Shown here: positions 26,081-35,533 of the stretch, piece after piece | How positions within the stretch are numbered: the stretch's first letter is position 1 | Layout: every line of letters starts with the position of its first letter | NCBI RefSeq assembly: GCF_000527695.1 | Contig: NZ_ATSX01000005.1 | Location: 1-37,536, forward strand | Length of the DNA: 37,536 nucleotides | Reading direction: 5' to 3' | DNA from: Commensalibacter papalotli (ex Servin-Garciduenas et al. 2014) | GTDB lineage: Bacteria > Pseudomonadota > Alphaproteobacteria > Acetobacterales > Acetobacteraceae | Position numbers and translations under genes: made by a program | Notes under the pieces: generated by a model | Databases searched by the model: none | Told to the model about the DNA's origin: nothing | Seen by the model: the letters and a program-made list of their open reading frames with translations, nothing else

Positions 26081-26098
26081 ATGAACTTTATATGACAA
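26081..26098 (-). promoter_or_regulatory. Putative PhoB box for the porin gene
   Basis: On the minus strand the site reads TTGTCAT, ATAA, AGTTCAT: two seven-base half-sites spaced eleven bases apart, as in the E. coli Pho box (CTGTCAT-N4-CTGTCAT). A possible -10 (TATCTT at 26072-26067, or TCTTAT at 26070-26065) follows within ten bases, where PhoB-activated promoters place it. The porin ATG is about 80 bases further on. Confidence 0.6.
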
Positions 26099-26119
26099 AC
26101 TTCTAAAAAAACCTCTTTC

Positions 26120-26137
26120 TTTTCATAAAACTTTCAC
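26120..26137 (+). promoter_or_regulatory. Putative PhoB box for the pst operon
   Basis: The site reads TTTTCAT, AAAA, CTTTCAC: two half-sites eleven bases apart resembling the Pho-box repeat. A -10-like TAATTT lies at 26148-26153, ten bases after the second half-site, the spacing used when PhoB replaces a -35 element. It precedes pstS by about 70 bases. The phoB gene is in the same operon, so autoregulation is expected. Confidence 0.6.
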
Positions 26138-26204
26138 ACGGTTTGTGTAATTTTTTTTGTAAAGTTCCATCAGGGTTAATTTTGTATGGCCAGAGGAATT
26201 ATTA

Positions 26205-27263
26205 ATGCCATTTGTATATCAGAAGAATTTAATTACATTTTCAATGATTGGTTTATCTTTTGCTTTTTTTGCAGCATGCCTGCCATCAGTAAAAGCACAG
26301 AACATTACCAATATTACAGGGGTAGGTTCTAGTTTTGCCGCACCTTTATATCAAAATTGGGCAGCCAGCGCCTCCAAAGAAATTGATATTAAAGTCAACT
26401 ATCAGGCTTTGGGTTCCAGTGCTGGTAAAAACCAAGTTATCGCAAAGACTGTTAATTTTGGTGCTTTGGATATGCCAACGTCAACCGAGCAATTAACGAG
26501 TGCTAATCTATTACAATTTCCAACAGCCATTGGTGGTGTTGCTGTGGTTGTAAATATTCCAGGAATTAAAGAGAATCAAGTGCGTTTGACTGGGGATATT
26601 ATTGCGAATATCTACCAAGGAAAAATTACCAAATGGAATGATCCAAAGATTGCTGGATTAAATAAAGATATTATACTTCCTTCTATTGATATTGCACCTA
26701 TTTACCGTGCAGATGGTTCTGGAACCACGCAAGTTTTTACATCATATTTATCCAAAGAATCAGCTGACTGGAAAAAGAATTTTGGAGCTAACACCTCTAT
26801 TGCTTGGCCAGTAGGAATGGGAGGTCGAGGAAATGGTTCAGTTGCTTCGACAGTTAAAAATATAGAAGGTGGCATTGGATATGTAGAATATGCATATGCC
26901 TTACAAAATCATTTAAACACTGCACAGCTTAAGAATATTTCTGGTAGTTTCGTTTCAATTAATGAAAATTCCATCAAAGCTGCGGCCAAGGCTGCGGATT
27001 GGGTACATGCGAAAAACTATAGTGTTGATTTGATTAATACCAAAGACGACGATTCTTGGCCGATTGTTTCCACAACCTATATATTACTTCCAGTTTACAG
27101 TCAGGATTCCAAAGCAGTTATCAAATTTTTCAGATGGGGTTTTGATCATGGGGACGCTATTGCTACGCAGTTGCACTATGTTCCATTGCCCATCGTTGTT
27201 AAAGAAAAAATTGAAAAAACTTGGGAATATGCAGGGGTAGCTTCAAAAGAGGCAAAGAAATAA
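26205..27263 (+). CDS. pstS: Periplasmic phosphate-binding protein PstS
   Basis: A 352-residue substrate-binding protein of the high-affinity phosphate ABC transporter. The signal peptide covers about residues 1-31 (ending SVKA-QN). The mature part starts with ITGVGSSFAAPLYQNW, the phosphate-contact segment, and continues with ALDMPTSTEQL, IYRADGSGTTQVFTSYL and GGIGYVEYAYA, all conserved in PstS. AGAGGA at 26192-26197 precedes ATG 26205. It is the first gene of the operon, behind a PhoB-box-like element. There is no lipobox, so it is predicted to be soluble in the periplasm. Confidence 0.96.
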   Translation: MPFVYQKNLITFSMIGLSFAFFAACLPSVKAQNITNITGVGSSFAAPLYQNWAASASKEIDIKVNYQALGSSAGKNQVIAKTVNFGALDMPTSTEQLTSANLLQFPTAIGGVAVVVNIPGIKENQVRLTGDIIANIYQGKITKWNDPKIAGLNKDIILPSIDIAPIYRADGSGTTQVFTSYLSKESADWKKNFGANTSIAWPVGMGGRGNGSVASTVKNIEGGIGYVEYAYALQNHLNTAQLKNISGSFVSINENSIKAAAKAADWVHAKNYSVDLINTKDDDSWPIVSTTYILLPVYSQDSKAVIKFFRWGFDHGDAIATQLHYVPLPIVVKEKIEKTWEYAGVASKEAKK

Positions 27264-27265
27264 AT

Positions 27266-28216
27266 ATGGCTATTTTTCAGTCAAAGAATCGTAAAAACAA
27301 CCAAATTTTACCTTATTTATTCACCTCATTGACTTGGTGCAGTGGTGCTTTGATTATATTGATCTTTATTGGGTTGATTATCGAGTTATGTTGGCAAGGC
27401 AGACAGGCATTTTCAGTTTTTGGTTTTGAATTTATTACCTCAACTACCTGGAATCCTGTAAAGCAACAATATAGCGCAGGCGTTTCTTTGATTGGCACTT
27501 TGCTGAGTTCTTGTATCGGTGTAATGCTGGCTTTGCCGCTATCTTTTGGGTGTGCTTATTGCCTAAGCGAGCTAATGCCCAGATTTATTGCTCGATACAT
27601 GACAGCAACTATACAATTATTAGCGGCTATTCCTTCGATTATTTTGGGAATGTGGGGCTTTTTTATATTAGTCCCTCTTATGTCAAAATATGTTCAGCCC
27701 TTTTTAAAGCAAGTATTTGGCAATGTGCCTTATGTAGAAATCTTATTTTCAGGAGGAACATTTGGTGTCGGTATTTTAACTGCAGGATTAATATTGGCGA
27801 TTATGATTACGCCTTTCATTACCGCGATGATGCAAGAATCATTTGCCAATACACCCTCAATGTTAAAAGAGAGTGCTTATAGTTTAGGTGCAACAAAATG
27901 GGAAGTCATGCGCCATGTGACACTCCCTTGGGTGCAAAAAGGGGTTATTGGAGGCATTGTGCTTGGATGGGGACGGGCTTTGGGTGAAACCATGGCGGTG
28001 ACTTTTGTTATTGGCAATGCGCATCACGCGGGTTGGTCTTTGTTTACATCCAGTAATACGATTGCATCTTTGATTGCATTGGAATTTTCAGAAAGTACCG
28101 CAGGCAGTTTAAAAATGTCTTCTTTAATGGCTTTGGGTGCAGTGTTAATGATGATTTCGTTTATCGTTCTATTTTGTTCGCAGCTTTTGTTAAAGCAAGT
28201 GTTAAAGTCACGATAG
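27266..28216 (+). CDS. pstC: Phosphate ABC transporter permease PstC
   Basis: A 316-residue inner-membrane permease subunit with about six membrane segments; it forms the phosphate channel with PstA. The permease-ATPase coupling loop is at ESAYSLGATKWEVMRHVTLPWVQKGVIGG, with the EAA-type GATKWEVM signature. AAIPSIILGMWGFFILVPL is a conserved helix. ATG 27266 (MAIFQSK) is chosen, two bases after the pstS stop, with AGAGG upstream; a TTG at 27221 inside pstS would add 15 residues of non-conserved sequence. Gene order and tight spacing support one operon. Confidence 0.95.
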   Translation: MAIFQSKNRKNNQILPYLFTSLTWCSGALIILIFIGLIIELCWQGRQAFSVFGFEFITSTTWNPVKQQYSAGVSLIGTLLSSCIGVMLALPLSFGCAYCLSELMPRFIARYMTATIQLLAAIPSIILGMWGFFILVPLMSKYVQPFLKQVFGNVPYVEILFSGGTFGVGILTAGLILAIMITPFITAMMQESFANTPSMLKESAYSLGATKWEVMRHVTLPWVQKGVIGGIVLGWGRALGETMAVTFVIGNAHHAGWSLFTSSNTIASLIALEFSESTAGSLKMSSLMALGAVLMMISFIVLFCSQLLLKQVLKSR

Positions 28217-28228
28217 GATTAAATCGAT

Positions 28229-29110
28229 ATGTCACAAAAATTACAAAAGCTACATGGAAATAAAAATTATTTGCTTTCTTGGCGCTTTATAAAAAATCGA
28301 TTAATGACAATTTTTGCTTTTGTCACACTAGGCATTATGTTGTGTATATTAGTTTCTATTTTAACAAATTTAATTATTAACGGTTTCTCTGGATTATCAT
28401 TTTTCACGCTATTTCATATGACAGCGCCTCAAGGGTTGCCTGGGGGATTATTAAACCCGATTTTAGGTAGTATTATTCAAGTAGGGTTGGCAACGTTGAT
28501 AGCGGTGCCTTTGGGAATATTAGGTGGTGTTTTCTTGGCAGAATGTCCAAACAAAAAACTCAGTGCCAGTATCCGCTTTATTGCCGATATGATGATGTCG
28601 GTTCCTTCTATTTTAATTGGTTTGTTTGTTTATATTATATTGGTTATGACCATGGGATATTCGGCTTTTGCTGGGGCATGTGCATTGGCTATTTTGGCAC
28701 TACCTGTGATCGCCAGGACGACTGAGGAAGCCTTGAACATGGTGCCTGTTGCAATTCATGAGGCTGGCTTTGCTTTAGGAGCACCAAAATGGAAAGTGGT
28801 TTTTTTAGTATGCTTACCAGCAGCAAGAGGCGGAGTGATTACCGGAATATTACTAGCTATTTCTAGAATAGCAGGGGAAACAGCACCTTTGTTATTTACG
28901 TCTTTGGGTAATTCTGATTGGAGCTGGAATATCTTTAAACCGATGGCCAGTTTACCCTTGGTGATTTATCAATACGCAGATTCCGCTGATGATATATGGA
29001 TTAATTTGGCGTGGACTGCTGCTTTGTTAATAACAATTTTTGTTTTATGTTTAAATTTAATTGCGCGGATTTATGTGGATAGGCGCAGAAAAAAGGATCA
29101 ATCCTTATGA
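28229..29110 (+). CDS. pstA: Phosphate ABC transporter permease PstA
   Basis: A 293-residue inner-membrane partner of PstC. About six hydrophobic helices are visible. The segment [25 protein letters not shown] is typical for Pst[18 protein letters not shown] is the conserved P-S-I helix, and [16 protein letters not shown] is the coupling loop to the ATPase. It starts 12 bases after pstC. Its stop overlaps the pstB start by four bases (ATGA), a sign of translational coupling. Confidence 0.95.
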   Translation: MSQKLQKLHGNKNYLLSWRFIKNRLMTIFAFVTLGIMLCILVSILTNLIINGFSGLSFFTLFHMTAPQGLPGGLLNPILGSIIQVGLATLIAVPLGILGGVFLAECPNKKLSASIRFIADMMMSVPSILIGLFVYIILVMTMGYSAFAGACALAILALPVIARTTEEALNMVPVAIHEAGFALGAPKWKVVFLVCLPAARGGVITGILLAISRIAGETAPLLFTSLGNSDWSWNIFKPMASLPLVIYQYADSADDIWINLAWTAALLITIFVLCLNLIARIYVDRRRKKDQSL

Positions 29111-29871
29111 TACATGATGAGACCGCCATTTCTATTCAAAAGGTGGATTTTTATTATGGGGCTCAGCAAGCCTTAAAAAACATTAACTTTGACGTTCAAG
29201 CGAATAAAGTTACTGCTATGATTGGTCCATCGGGATGTGGAAAATCAACGTTGTTGCGTATGTTGAATCGTATGTATGATTTATATCCTAATCAACATGC
29301 CAAAGGGCAGGTTCTCTTTGATGGTGTGAATATTTTAGATAAAGAGACTGATTTAAATATTTTAAGATCACGTATAGGGATGGTTTTTCAAAAACCTACC
29401 CCATTTAGTATGTCTATATACGATAATATTGCGTTCGGGATCAAATTATATGAACGCCTTTCTTCAGCACAGATGCAAGAAAAAGTAGAAAAAGTATTAC
29501 GTCAAGTCGCCCTATGGGATGAGGTTAAAGATCGTTTGTATCGTTCGGCATTGGGACTATCAGGAGGACAGCAACAACGCTTGTGTATTGCAAGGGCATT
29601 GGCGGTGGAGCCAGAAGTTATTTTATTAGATGAGCCGACTTCTGCTTTGGACCCGATTTCAACGGCTAAGATTGAAGAGTTGTTGGATATTTTAAAAGAA
29701 AATTATACAATCCTTTTAGTTACACATAATTTACAGCAAGCTGCGCGTTGTGCAGATAAAGTGGCATTCTTTTACGCAGGAGAACTTGTTGAAATGAATG
29801 ATGCAGCTATTTTATTTACCAAACCAGCACAAACGAAAACGCACGATTACATTACGGGTCGTTTTGGATAG
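29107..29871 (+). CDS. pstB: Phosphate ABC transporter ATPase PstB
   Basis: A 254-residue ABC ATPase that powers phosphate import. Walker A is [12 protein letters not shown], the Q-loop is [19 protein letters not shown], the signature is [16 protein letters not shown], and Walker B is [13 protein letters not shown] followed by the H-loop in [16 protein letters not shown]. The [12 protein letters not shown] segment after the Q-loop is characteristic of PstB among ABC proteins. It overlaps pstA by four bases and precedes phoU by 11 bases. Confidence 0.97.
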   Translation: MIHDETAISIQKVDFYYGAQQALKNINFDVQANKVTAMIGPSGCGKSTLLRMLNRMYDLYPNQHAKGQVLFDGVNILDKETDLNILRSRIGMVFQKPTPFSMSIYDNIAFGIKLYERLSSAQMQEKVEKVLRQVALWDEVKDRLYRSALGLSGGQQQRLCIARALAVEPEVILLDEPTSALDPISTAKIEELLDILKENYTILLVTHNLQQAARCADKVAFFYAGELVEMNDAAILFTKPAQTKTHDYITGRFG

Positions 29872-29882
29872 GATGAATATCA

Positions 29883-30599
29883 ATGACAGAAAAATTGCCT
29901 GAACATACGATTAGCCGTTATGAACAAGAGCTTGAACAATTGCGTAGTATGATTTTACGCATGTTTGGTATGGTTGAAAATCAATTGACTCAAACCTTGA
30001 CAGTATTGCGAGATCGTAAAATTGATACGGCCTATGAAATAGCTTTGCAGGATATTGAAATAGATGCGTATGAGCGGATGATTAGTGCGTTTTCAATTCA
30101 AATTTTGGCTTTGCGTTCGCCAATGGCAATAGACTTGCGCGAAATTGTTTCTGCATTTAAAATCAGTGTAGATTTGGAACGTATTGGTGATTTAATAGCA
30201 GGAAATTGTCGACGTATTGTGCAAATAAAGATGATTCCCGAAGGAATTTCCTTGTCAGGGTTATTAACGATGGGCAGACAAGTTCAAGAGAACTTACGAC
30301 AAGTCGTGATTGCAATTACCGAGCAAGATCATAAAATGATGTTACACCTTTGGAATGCGGATAATTTGGTTGATGATTTATATCTTTCCGTTTTTACAGA
30401 GCTTACGAATTTAATGCAAAAAGAACCCGAGGTTGTTTTAGTATGTTCTCACCTTTTATTTATGGTGAAAAATTTCGAAAGAATAGGCGATCATATAACG
30501 AATATTGTTGAAAATTATTACTATGTATTTACGGGTGATACGTTACCCTATCAGCGTGTAGGCCCCGTAGATGTGATTGAGGATGTGAGTAAAGTGTAA
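29883..30599 (+). CDS. phoU: Phosphate signalling protein PhoU
   Basis: A 238-residue all-helical protein with two PhoU repeats (about 20-110 and 125-220). Conserved marks are ALRSPMAIDLREIVSAFKIS with DLERIGDLIAGN in repeat one and FMVKNFERIGDHITNIVEN in repeat two; these E/D-rich motifs bind metal in known structures. It restrains PhoR when phosphate is plentiful by linking it to the Pst transporter. Its TAA overlaps the phoB ATG by one base, so signalling and transport genes are translated as a coupled set. Confidence 0.95.
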   Translation: MTEKLPEHTISRYEQELEQLRSMILRMFGMVENQLTQTLTVLRDRKIDTAYEIALQDIEIDAYERMISAFSIQILALRSPMAIDLREIVSAFKISVDLERIGDLIAGNCRRIVQIKMIPEGISLSGLLTMGRQVQENLRQVVIAITEQDHKMMLHLWNADNLVDDLYLSVFTELTNLMQKEPEVVLVCSHLLFMVKNFERIGDHITNIVENYYYVFTGDTLPYQRVGPVDVIEDVSKV

Positions 30600-31297
30600 T
30601 GAATAATCAGACAAATATTCTGATTGTTGAGGATGACACCTCTATTGCTTTATTATTACAATATAACCTGAGTAAAAAGGGTTATAAAGTTGATGTTGCA
30701 GATGGCTATGCTGCGGCATTAACATATCTTCACCAGCATACTTACTCTGCGTTAATTTTGGATTGGAATCTTCCTGGCGGCACAGGAATTGATCTTTGTC
30801 GTTATATCCGTTCTCAGGCATCATTGTCATCTATTGCTGTGATTATGTTAACCGCCAGAGGTGAAGAGTGTGACGAGGTTTCAGCTTTTGATGTTGGGGT
30901 GGATGACTATATTACCAAGCCTTTTAGTATTGATACTTTACTATTAAGATTAAAAGCAGTTCTTCGACGTTCTCATGTTGAGATAAAAGCACACCAAGCA
31001 CATTTGCAATTTGAGGATGTGGTATTTAACGAGGCTGAACATCGTGTTTATCGTGGTCAGCGTATTTTAAATTTGGGGCCGACAGAATATAAAATACTGG
31101 GATATTTTGTGCGTAACCCTAAAAAAGTATTTTCTCGTGAAGAGCTTTTAAATGCAGTTTGGGGAGAGAACCTTAATGTTGAGATTAGAACTGTTGATGT
31201 GCATATTTTAAGGCTTAGAAAAGAGCTTAACGCCGCAGGCGAGCGTGATATTATCCGAACTATTCGTTCCGCGGGATATGCTCTTGATGTTCAGTGA
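30599..31297 (+). CDS. phoB: Phosphate regulon response regulator PhoB
   Basis: A 232-residue OmpR-family regulator. The receiver domain (about 1-120) has the acidic pair in VEDD, the phosphoacceptor Asp55 in LDWNLPGG, the threonine in MLTARGEE and the lysine in YITKPFS. The C-terminal winged helix (about 130-232) includes LGPTEYKILGYFVRNP and RTVDVHILRLRKEL. It would bind the two Pho-box-like sites between the porin gene and pstS. The downstream sensor gene starts inside its 3' end. Confidence 0.95.
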   Translation: MNNQTNILIVEDDTSIALLLQYNLSKKGYKVDVADGYAAALTYLHQHTYSALILDWNLPGGTGIDLCRYIRSQASLSSIAVIMLTARGEECDEVSAFDVGVDDYITKPFSIDTLLLRLKAVLRRSHVEIKAHQAHLQFEDVVFNEAEHRVYRGQRILNLGPTEYKILGYFVRNPKKVFSREELLNAVWGENLNVEIRTVDVHILRLRKELNAAGERDIIRTIRSAGYALDVQ

Positions 31298-32540
31298 AGA
31301 TAGTTTTTATACGTATTTGTTATTTTTTTTTGGTGGAGGGTTTGTCAGTTCTTTAATTTGGCTTTTTGCTTATAGGAATAAAACAGGAAAAGTCGAATTA
31401 GAACAATTTGAAGTTATAAAAGAAACTTATCATTTTAACCGAGCTTTTACAGAGTTAAAGCAAACAGTCGATCATATTCAAGCTCCAATTTTATTAATCG
31501 CCAGTGACTATGCATATTCTTCTATTTCACTACGCAACCAAATTAAACACAGCTTTTCATTATTTTCTAATTCAATTGCATATGAAAAAAATCTTTATTT
31601 GCATCAACATTATGATGATGTGATCTTAGATATTCTTAGGCACCCTGTTTTTTGTCAAACAGTTGAAGAATATATGGTATCTCCGGTATCTGAAATAGAA
31701 ATACATCTGGAGTTACCCAAATCTTATCAGCTGAAATTATTATTTAGTGCTTATGAGCCTTCTAATATTTTAAAGAATATCCTAGTGATTACTTTAATTG
31801 ATCAAAGTCAAATTATCTCGCTTAATCAAATGCGCAGTGATTTTATTGCTCATGCCAGTCATGAATTGCGTACTCCATTAACTTCTTTAGATGGATTTAT
31901 TCAAACTTTACTAGGGGTTGGTGTTGACGACGAACAAACGCAAAAGCAATTTTTAGAAATTATGCATGCTCAAGTTGGGCGTATGATTCGCCTTACCAAT
32001 GGGTTATTAACCTTATCTCGTGTAGAGCGTGATGAATATCGACTATTGACTGATCAAGTTGATTTGAAACTCGTCTTACAGCAGATTTTACAAGAATCTC
32101 AGTTCATAATAAAAAAGGCAGGAATTACCCTCAATTATCAAGACGAAATAGCATCTCAAAATGTTATAATTTTTGCTGACAAAGACCAACTTTTCCAAAT
32201 ATTTCATAATATTATTGAAAATGCCATTCGACATGCACCACTAGGAAATGCAGAAATCCCTTTGATTACAGTTAGATTGTATTTTACTGAAGATCATTTA
32301 AAATGGCCAGGTTTAGGGTGGGTAATTTCCATTAGTGATAATGGCCCAGGCATTGAAAAAAAACATCTTCCGCGTCTTACAGAACGTTTTTATCGTGCTG
32401 GTGATAAGCATAATGGCACAGGTTTGGGATTAGCTATCGTGAAGCATCTTGTTGCTCGTCATAAAGGAATATTTGTTATAGAGAGCCAGATGGGACAAGG
32501 AAGCTGTTTTTCTATATGGTTTCCTATGCATTACGCATAA
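31287..32540 (+). CDS. phoR: Phosphate regulon sensor histidine kinase PhoR
   Basis: A 417-residue membrane histidine kinase. One hydrophobic segment lies near the N-terminus (about 7-28), followed by a degenerate PAS-like sensor region. HisKA holds the phosphoacceptor His192 in IAHASHELRTPLTSLDGF. The ATPase domain has the N-box NIIENAIRHAP, G1 DNGPGIEKKHL and G2 GTGLGLAIVKHLVA. There is no sizeable periplasmic loop, as in PhoR proteins that sense through PstSCAB-PhoU. ATG 31287 is preferred because GGGA at 31273-31276 lies ten bases before it; ATG 31278 and GTG 31245 are longer options. It overlaps phoB by eleven bases from this start. No clear terminator follows. Confidence 0.93.
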   Translation: MFSEDSFYTYLLFFFGGGFVSSLIWLFAYRNKTGKVELEQFEVIKETYHFNRAFTELKQTVDHIQAPILLIASDYAYSSISLRNQIKHSFSLFSNSIAYEKNLYLHQHYDDVILDILRHPVFCQTVEEYMVSPVSEIEIHLELPKSYQLKLLFSAYEPSNILKNILVITLIDQSQIISLNQMRSDFIAHASHELRTPLTSLDGFIQTLLGVGVDDEQTQKQFLEIMHAQVGRMIRLTNGLLTLSRVERDEYRLLTDQVDLKLVLQQILQESQFIIKKAGITLNYQDEIASQNVIIFADKDQLFQIFHNIIENAIRHAPLGNAEIPLITVRLYFTEDHLKWPGLGWVISISDNGPGIEKKHLPRLTERFYRAGDKHNGTGLGLAIVKHLVARHKGIFVIESQMGQGSCFSIWFPMHYA

Positions 32541-32566
32541 AAATAAAACATATTTTGTAAAGGAAA

Positions 32567-32641
<75 letters not shown>

Positions 32642-32818
32642 ATTACGTGCTTTAGTAGCTTTTCACGTTAAAGGATGCAACAAAAAAATTCAATTTTTAA
32701 TAAATTTTTTATATTTTTGGTGAAATAAATTAAAACCATTTATTACAGTTAGGTTTATTTTTTTTAGGTAAGTAAAGGGCGTAATAAAATAAAGAATTAA
32801 TAGGTTAAATGAATTATC

Positions 32819-33480
32819 ATGCTCTATTCTGTTCAGTTTTTACGTGGTTTTGCTGCATTATTGGTTGTCATGACGTATATAGCCGACAAAGAATTACATA
32901 ATGGTCTTAGTACCAGATATTGGTTTAATATGGGTGGAAGTGGGATTAATCTTTTTTATTATTTCAGGGTTTATTATGTGTTACACGACGTATGATAAAC
33001 AGGCCTCCTTTACTCAATTTATAAAACTTAGAATAAAGTGTATCATTCCTCTTTATTAGTTATTTACCATAATTGCACTGGTTTCATATCTGATGCCTTT
33101 AAAATCTTTAGTGCAATGGCAGATTATATAAGTGTTTTTGATTCGTATTTTTTACTGTTATTATAAAAAATTATATTGTTGGAACAGAGAGAACACTCAG
33201 TTATGAGTTTTATTTTTATTTAATATTTGCTTTATTTTTATTGGCTTCAGTACAAACTTATCTTCAATATTTTGGGACTACGCTTACGATAATTTTTAAC
33301 GTGTTTTGGTTGGACTATTGGTAGGCAAACGCCGATTAATGATTTAATTTTAGAGCATTTAGAAATAGTTCTTACTCTTTGTGCCTTACTCATATATTTA
33401 TGCTAGCATTTACTAGCCGTGTTTGTATGAAATTATATTTAACCTCACCCATAGTTTTTATTGGGTTTGTTGATATGATA
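32819..33480 (+). pseudogene. Decayed acyltransferase-3 family gene
   Basis: ATG 32819 opens a frame MLYSVQFLRGFAALLVVMTY that matches the first helix of acyltransferase-3 membrane enzymes. The frame is lost near 32950. A second frame continues with FIISGFIMCYTTYDKQASF and IKCIIPLY, then meets TAG (probably from TGG Trp) near 33057, and reads on as LFTIIALVSYLMPLKSL. A later piece, TERTLSYEFYFYLIFALFL, is another family motif, and its frame ends at TAG near 33321. Beyond that only scattered fragments remain. The piece order matches an intact family member, so this is one gene ruined by several lesions. The rest of the gap from tRNA-Thr to 33547 shows nothing else. Confidence 0.8.
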
Positions 33481-33547
33481 TTGAACAATATTAAATATAC
33501 ATTTAATTAACTTATAATTAGCTCTTAAAATTTTTTTGGTTGGAATT

Positions 33548-35083
33548 ATGAAATATAATTTTTCTTTTTTATCAATAGTTATTTTAATTCCAACCCTTAC
33601 TGGGTGTGCTGTGGGGCCTGATTATCATAAAAAAGATGTGTGGACACCTTCAAAATGGCCAAAGCCAGCTCAAAGTTTACAAATACCAACTAACAGTCAA
33701 GTAGTTATGAATAAAATCAATCCTCAGTGGTGGGAGTATTTTCATGATCCAGTTTTGTCCGATTTAGAGCGTCGGGCAGTTACCTCGAACCTTGATATTC
33801 AAATGGCAACCCAGCGTTTAATTGCCAGTCGTGCGCAATTAATGATTGCTGGATCTGCACGTTTTCCAAGTTTGGCGGCTGGGGCCAGTTATCAAAGAAG
33901 TCAGTATAGTAAAAAGTCATTTAGCAGAGCACTACAAAAAGTCAGGAACAGTGAACCTGCGCTTGGAAATGTTGTTAATCCTAGTGATGTTGATGTGCCT
34001 TCATTTAATCAATGGAGTGATAGTCTAGATACCAGTTGGGAAGTAGATTTATGGGGACGTGTTCGCAGGCAATATGAATCTGCTGGTGCTTTAAAGCAAG
34101 TTTCTGAAGAAGATCGCAGAGGTGTGTTGATTGCACAGCAAGCAGAAGTTGCACAGAATTATATAACGTTAAGAGGATTACAATCACAGTTAAACATCGT
34201 CAAAGAAAACGAGCAAATAGCTCAAAATATTTTAAATTTGGCTAATCAACGATTTAATGGTGGGTTGGTTACAGAACTTGATGTGCGCTCTGCAGAGGCA
34301 CAACTAGAGCAAACTAGGGCTGAGATTCCAAGTTTAGAGCAACAAATTGTTGAGTATATTAATGCACTGGGATTATTACTTGGTGAACCGCCCAGAGCGT
34401 TAAGTGAAGAACTCTCTACGCCCACGCCAATTCCTTTGGTTCCACCACAAGTTCCAATTGGGTTTCCTTCTGAATTAGCACAACGTAGGCCTGATATTCG
34501 TCAAGCTGAGGCAAAATTACATTCTGCGACAGCAGAAGTTGGTGTTGCTGTTGCGGATTTTTATCCTAAAGTTACTGTTGACGCCCAAATGGGTTTCCGT
34601 TCTTTATCATTTAGAGATCTAGGTTTTTGGGGGGCACGGGCTTGGAATGTTGGCCCTTCCATTTCATTACCTATTTTTGAAGGTGGTAAATTAAAAGGCC
34701 AGCTAACGCTTAAAAAAGCCGAACAAAAAGAAGCTGCTTTGGCTTACCGAAAAACGGTTTTACAAGCATGGCAAGAGGTAGATAATGCGTTAAACGCATA
34801 TAAAGCAGAGCAATTAAAGCAAGAGCGTTTGCAAGATACAGTAAAATCAAATCAACGTGCTGTTTATTTAGCCCAGGCTCAATATCGTCAAGGACTACAG
34901 ACTTATATTAATGTTTTGGATGCACAAAGACGTCTACTTTCTTCACAACAAGATTTGATCGATAGTAATGCACAAATTTCTATTAATTTGGTACAGCTTT
35001 ATAAAGCACTAGGTGGAGGATGGGAAAGTAAGTATCCAGAGAAAATAGTTGCTTCTAAAGAACCATTGTCTAAGCAAAACTAA
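33548..35083 (+). CDS. NodT-type outer membrane efflux lipoprotein
   Basis: A 511-residue TolC-like outer membrane factor of the NodT/OprM group, the exit duct of RND or MFS efflux pumps. The lipoprotein signal peptide ends in LTGC with Cys about 19 as lipid site, followed by AVGPDYHKKDVW, the usual start of the mature protein. Two OEP repeats follow; landmarks are NPQWWEYFHDPVLSDLERRA, FNGGLVTELDVRSAEAQLEQ, FPSELAQRRPDIRQAEAKL and the late QGLQTYINVLDAQRRLLSSQ. ATG 33548 gives a normal lipoprotein leader; a TTG at 33536 would add four residues. No membrane-fusion or inner-membrane pump gene lies beside it, so its partner must be encoded elsewhere. Confidence 0.93.
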   Translation: MKYNFSFLSIVILIPTLTGCAVGPDYHKKDVWTPSKWPKPAQSLQIPTNSQVVMNKINPQWWEYFHDPVLSDLERRAVTSNLDIQMATQRLIASRAQLMIAGSARFPSLAAGASYQRSQYSKKSFSRALQKVRNSEPALGNVVNPSDVDVPSFNQWSDSLDTSWEVDLWGRVRRQYESAGALKQVSEEDRRGVLIAQQAEVAQNYITLRGLQSQLNIVKENEQIAQNILNLANQRFNGGLVTELDVRSAEAQLEQTRAEIPSLEQQIVEYINALGLLLGEPPRALSEELSTPTPIPLVPPQVPIGFPSELAQRRPDIRQAEAKLHSATAEVGVAVADFYPKVTVDAQMGFRSLSFRDLGFWGARAWNVGPSISLPIFEGGKLKGQLTLKKAEQKEAALAYRKTVLQAWQEVDNALNAYKAEQLKQERLQDTVKSNQRAVYLAQAQYRQGLQTYINVLDAQRRLLSSQQDLIDSNAQISINLVQLYKALGGGWESKYPEKIVASKEPLSKQN

Positions 35084-35533
35084 TGTGATTAAGCGTTTTT
35101 AAAGAGGCTGTCTGTAAAAATCTTATAACAATATTCTCGTGCAAAATTCCAGGGTAGTTTCATGTTGTGACCATTAATTTTTCTTGATTAAGAATAACGC
35201 AAAGCGCGTCGAAGTTAGGGGCAAGTATTGTGAATTTTCCAAGAAAAAATAAAGATTGATCAATCTAGGTATTTTGTACACTTTGCTGTTCGTGAGGGGT
35301 CTATTATTGGGGGTGGAAAAGTGGTTTATATCTCGAAGATATAAAATATAAAGATTCTTACTTTGATTAATTTGCAGAATGATGGTTTTTGAAGAGAGAG
35401 CTGGCTGTTGTGAAAGATAAAGCCAAAGATGATGATGTTGTTATTGTTGATGTATGGCTAGAGAAAGAACCGCTTTAAAAGAAAAGTGTTTTTTCTGATT
35501 TATATCGTGTAAAATTAACTTAAATGAAATTAA
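35084..35533. other. Gene-poor stretch with small coding remnants
   Basis: No intact gene is seen. A short frame around 35256-35345 reads RYFVHFAVREGSIIGGGKVV then stops; it faintly recalls the last strand of EF-Tu-like domain III, but this is not safe. Another frame ending at TAA near 35478 reads VVIVDVWLEKEPL. A GAGGCTGTCTGTAAAA-like sequence near 35104 resembles ends of some insertion sequences, without any transposase nearby. The whole looks like decayed DNA of unknown origin. Confidence 0.35.

Noticed and set aside
35256-35345. EF-Tu fragment
   Set aside because: The likeness covers only about ten residues and is too weak to call a tuf remnant.
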